Below are positions 60,096 through 64,000 of a DNA stretch of 64,000 nt, piece after piece. The notes under the pieces are model-generated. The model worked only from the letters and a program-made list of their open reading frames with translations, did not search any database and had not been told where the DNA came from. Both the position numbers and the translations under genes were made by a program. The stretch is from Podocnemis expansa (taxonomy: Eukaryota > Chordata > Testudines > Podocnemididae), in the NCBI GenBank assembly GCA_007922195.1, contig ML681990.1, positions 37,709,557 through 37,773,556 on the forward strand, written 5' to 3'. Each line of letters opens with the position of its first letter. Position 1 is the first letter of the stretch.

Positions 60096-61440
60096 CAGCA
60101 AATCTGGTGACATGTATTTGATTTTCTAAAATTCCTACTTTTTTAGGCAAAAATAAATTTGTAAGAAATACTAAATCTGAATCTGTCTTAATTCACTTAA
60201 TTTTGGCTTTAAAGCACTCTGGGGTAGCATTCAGTCATAAGTTATCCTATACAGTCTCACATGCTGTTTCCAGTATACCCAACCTGCAGCCATATTCTTC
60301 AGTCTTAGCAGCCAACAAGATCCCCCTGGAGTTGGCTGTGACAGAATAGTTTTCATGCAGATCTGAATTTCTAAAATTCCAGCATCTACAAGTTCTACAG
60401 TGATAGAGCAGGTAGGGCTAAATCATTATTTAAAATGATGGTTTTAGCAGCTACTGCTATCTGTAACTGCTTCTCCAATAGTGTTAGACCATGTCCTAAA
60501 ACAGTTCCCAGGAGCAGTGTCTCTGCCAAGGCTTCTCTAGAGACATTCATCTATAGATCACACAAAGATAATGGGTCTGATTTGTCTCTCTCAAACAGTG
60601 GATTTATACCACTATAATTCAATTGTATTTAGTCCTGAATTACACCAGAGTCAGCACAGTCAAGGCCAGTTGAGGCTGCAAAACTCAAAGGCAATTTCCA
60701 CAAGTGGCCCAGTAGCTGAACAAAACTATATAGGATAGGCCATGGGGCTGCAAATCCACAGCCTAATGGAATGCTCCCAGCCTCTTTAAACCCTCTTCCC
60801 AATGCAAGGGGCCTCATTGTGGATCTTGTCAGGCTGGTGTAAATCCACCCTGATTCTATTAGGTGAATACTGGTGTAACGCTAGTAAAAATGACGTCAGG
60901 ATCTGACCCAAAATATTCAGCATGACTCTCTCTCATCTGGGAGCCAAAAACAGCCAGTTGTCCCAAGGTATTATGCAGTTACTGCTTCCCTTCAGGAAAG
61001 AAGTTGACTTCATACAGTCCCTGAAGCCATCAGTAACAAGTATTTCTCATAGAAAGTTGTTGGCCTCAATGGAAAATTAATTTGCACGTCTTCTTTTCAA
61101 AGGAAAACTATGACAAGTTGCAGAAAGCCATCCACTATTTGGGATCATAATAATGAAGAGGTGGAGGAGGGTTTGCAAACCCCCTCATCTCTTGTGAGTT
61201 AGTTTTTGTTGCTAAAGCTGAGACATACAGATAGTTGGCACAAGTATGTTTCATGCCAAGTTTGGAGATTTTGTACGTATGGTACCTTGGACATCAGACA
61301 ATTATTAAAGCACAATTTTACTTGCATTTTTAGAAGCTACTATTTGAAAATTTGACCAAGTCTGGCAGAGGAAAAATAAGTGAAGCAAGAAACACGGAAG
61401 CTTAAAATAAGCATGGGAGAGATGAAGAAGAAATCTTTTA
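60096..61440. other. Unique intergenic DNA, no gene seen
   Basis: 'gatttataccactataattc' (60601) and 'ggtgtaaatccaccctgatt' (60836) look like short dispersed repeats. No exon or ORF is supported. Confidence 0.45.
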
Positions 61441-61448
61441 GCCTAGAG

Positions 61449-61793
61449 GAGGGGCCAGCAACTGCCAGCACACATGCCAAGAGCGGCATGTGAGTCCATT
61501 TGGAGTGACACGGTGAGCCCTTTATGGTGCTACTGAAATTGCTGCTCCTGCCACCAAAAGCTGCTCCAGGAAGCTCTTTTCAGCAGCATGGTGCAGAAAG
61601 GTGCCATGCTTGGCAGCTTCTGTTGGCAGCGTACTTGGGGAGGCCACTCCTCCCCCCACCCAACACAATTCCAGTCATAGCTGCTGCCAAATTTTCAGAT
61701 GGCCACCAGATTTTTTCATCAGAGGATTCCACTGGCATGGGCTGAGGGAAGGAGAGACTGAGACAGGGGTTTGGCAAAGGTTGCCGACCCCTG
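61449..61793. mobile_element. hAT non-autonomous element, AGGGGTCGGCAACC-type ends
   Basis: The left end GAGGGGCCAGCAACT is degraded; the right end AGGTTGCCGACCCCTG is well kept. The flanks gcctagag/gcttacag match 6 of 8. The interior is a non-coding mix, including 'ccaagagcggcatgtg' near the left end as usual in this family. Confidence 0.85.
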
Positions 61794-61801
61794 GCTTACA
61801 G

Positions 61802-64000
61802 TACAAAACTGGTGGGTGAAATCCCAGCCCCCTGAAATCAGTGGCAAAACCTCCATTGACTAATCAGGATTTTGCCCAGGATGTTTTACCAAAATTCCTC
61901 ATTTGTCCTGGATATCTGTTTAAAACTACTGACTCCATACGGTGGCTATCAGCTTTTCTAGTCAGGGCTGAAAATGATTACTGTAACTTAAATCAGTTTA
62001 CATACTCACAAATGTAGAATATGTATGTTGCAAATATATAAAAGAAAAATGAGTTGCTGGGAAGATTAAGGTAGCCGCCAGGAAGAAAATTCCTTATTTT
62101 TAGATAATAAATTTAGTACCTTTTTGACTGGTAAACAAGAACTGCCTCTCTGACTTAGTTTTAAGCCCTATTGAGAAGTCAGCTAAGACCTGAGAAGGGG
62201 AACAAAGAAACAGGAACTGGAGTGGTCAGTTAGAGATCTGGCTAGTTTCATCCTTATATTTTTTAGACCATGTGTAAAGTGATTAAGGCCTAAATTCAGC
62301 AAGGCACTTTAGCACTTCCCTAAATTTGAGCATGTGAACAATCCCAGTGACTTCACTGGAGCTGCTTCCATGGTTCAAGTGAGACACATCTTCAAATACC
62401 TTGAATCAGGGATCAAAGCAGTAAGCATTTTAATCCCTTCTTACTACTGAATGAAATCATACACTCGCATATTATGTGGGATACTCTGTAGTCCTTACTC
62501 ATTTTGATGGGAGTTTTGCTTGAATGAGGGATGTTCAGTGGGGCATTTAAATCTTAAACTGAGTCAATGCACTTAAAATTCTTGACTGCACACATGTTAG
62601 AACGGGTTAAAAAAGTTACAAGCAATTTTTGCAAGAAATGTTTGTCATTTTTTGAAAATACAGGAAATTTTTAGGACTTTTTTTTAAGGGACTAATCCAG
62701 TTTCTAAATTGAAAAATTCCATTTCAAAAAGACTTTTACAAATTGTGGAAAACAAAACCCTGAGGACTACACCATACCACCACTAATTTTTTTTTTAAAC
62801 TAGTAGTATATTGCTAGTTTCGCTGTTAATTGCATAGGGAAAATAAAGGTCAAACCAGATTCTTGTCTACCACTCCTGCTACACAAAGGAGAGTAGAGAA
62901 TAGCATTAAAGGAGCAACTGGAGTCTCCCCTTGTATAGGAGAATCCCTGAGTGACTTAAAAGCCATTTATCTGGCCTTACCAATATAGGGGTGTGGTATG
63001 AGGCAGCAAATGGGTTGCAGCAGGAGAATACAGTGTTCCAGCAAGCCTGAACTAGGAGAACAGCCTCTGTTACAAGGGAGCTCTGCAACTCTACATGTGT
63101 AAATAGTTGATAGATCAAATGGCAATAGGTGACTTTCAAGAGCATGTATCATAATTCCTAGGTTTCATAGGACCAAAAAACATACTATTGTACACTGCAA
63201 ATAGTTGCCTTTTTGCATTTCTTTACAGGAAGTCTTTAGCAGCCCTCAAAGGACGTTCCCACTTAAATTAGAATACTGCTACCACTGAACTAGTTCTCAA
63301 TTGCTCTAAGGCAGGAAGAAGGTGGAGGAAAGGAGGCAGAAAGATGGTGAAAAGTCACAAATGCCATCCCACTGTTTTCTGTCACCTGGCAGAGATCAGA
63401 AACACCTGGAAATTTGGTAGTGTGGGTGAAGTTATTGTGACTTCCTCCTGCCTGCCCCAGCTTTGATTAATCAGATCCATGAGATGTATTGTTTATGGAA
63501 AACAGTGAGAGAGCTGCTATGCAAATCAACATACTCTCCCAAATTTGAATCCTTTCTGGTAATATTTTAGTCTTCCCATACTAAGCATTGGAGCTCCAGG
63601 AATATCCTTCTTGGAAAATGTTTAAAAATAACAGAGTTCTCAGTCTATTGAGGATGGACATAAATTAGTGAGTCACAGAAAAATGTAACAGGAACAGCTT
63701 TCTCACTGGAAGACAAACAAGCCCCTAGTGCCCAGATCAAACAAGAAGCCAAATGAGCTGGTTGACTAAAACTGATAAAACTCATAGCTGAGGTGACAAA
63801 ATGCCAAAATTTCTCACATCTGGTAAGACAAGTTCTTGGATAAACTGAGAAAACCAATATAACCAGAAACCTTATTAATGTAGCAAAAAAAAGGGGGGGG
63901 GAGGATGCTGTCACTAAATAACAAACAATTAAAAGAAGTGTTAACAACATGGCCAAAGTTTGATGTTAAATGTTTCTAAGTTGGAGTTCCAAAGAAGTGT
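61802..64000. other. Unique intergenic DNA to window end, no gene seen
   Basis: AT-rich, with an A/G homopolymer (about 63884-63901). ORFs at 62906 and 63645 (minus) are hydrophobic but lack motifs. A small fold-back text lies at 61815-61880. Confidence 0.5.

Noticed and set aside
45241..64000. Expected RNF180 exons upstream of HTR1A
   Set aside because: Synteny in mammals predicts RNF180 on this side, but no text matching it was found; the only exon-like ORF (58278-58394) does not resemble it.

Overview
The window is nuclear DNA from a vertebrate, most likely a non-avian sauropsid and probably a cryptodiran turtle (a softshell is my best guess, not proven). The clues are tRNA-derived SINEs with a 'gtgttagtct' head and a 'cacttcatcagatg' tail, CR1 LINEs ending in tandem ATTCTATGA, and a very high density of hAT-type and other non-autonomous DNA transposons. 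A Gypsy gag remnant and an old L2/Jockey-like reverse transcriptase remnant are also present.

One protein-coding gene is certain: an intronless serotonin 5-HT1A receptor gene (HTR1A) on the minus strand at 43630-44733. It lies in a CpG island of about 1.9 kb (roughly 43340-45240). The remaining ~62 kb is intergenic. In mammals HTR1A sits in a gene-poor interval next to RNF180; no RNF180 exon was recognised here.

Layout: 1-4330 is mostly unique DNA with two old MITE remnants and a unique, AT-rich stretch (2760-3560) that looks like a conserved non-coding element. 4330-6150 holds SINE and TTCGAA-type MITE copies. 6150-24560 is largely unique DNA with scattered hAT elements (11610-12207, 13575-13887, dimeric 15140-15407, 19181-19343), a CR1 fragment, SINE pairs and MITEs at 16371 and 22927. 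24560-33020 is repeat-dense: Gypsy remnant, hAT with GC-rich core, CR1, L2-like RT remnant carrying a hAT insertion, a hAT transposase BED-finger fragment, and a 1.1-kb MITE with a GC-rich core. 33020-43000 is mostly unique sequence with a hairpin-bearing hAT (36255-36862) and SINE pairs at 40310-41100. 43000-45240 is HTR1A. 45240-64000 is upstream flank with more hATs, a 1.7-kb CR1 (52200-53903), an older CR1, a second SINE type (59951-60095), and one isolated exon-like ORF with good splice sites (58278-58394).

The most interesting signals are: (1) several MITE types with the same GG[C/G]TATGTCTACAC-like ends, but whose interiors are built from different short palindromes; (2) the SINE's repeated occurrence as tail-to-tail inverted pairs; (3) several hATs with perfect 8-bp target duplications readable here; (4) the orphan exon candidate; (5) a 5-HT1A receptor with a Gly9 N-terminus and a third intracellular loop much shorter than the mammalian one. 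No new gene system was found. Long ORFs around HTR1A and in the GC-rich repeat cores are compositional artefacts.
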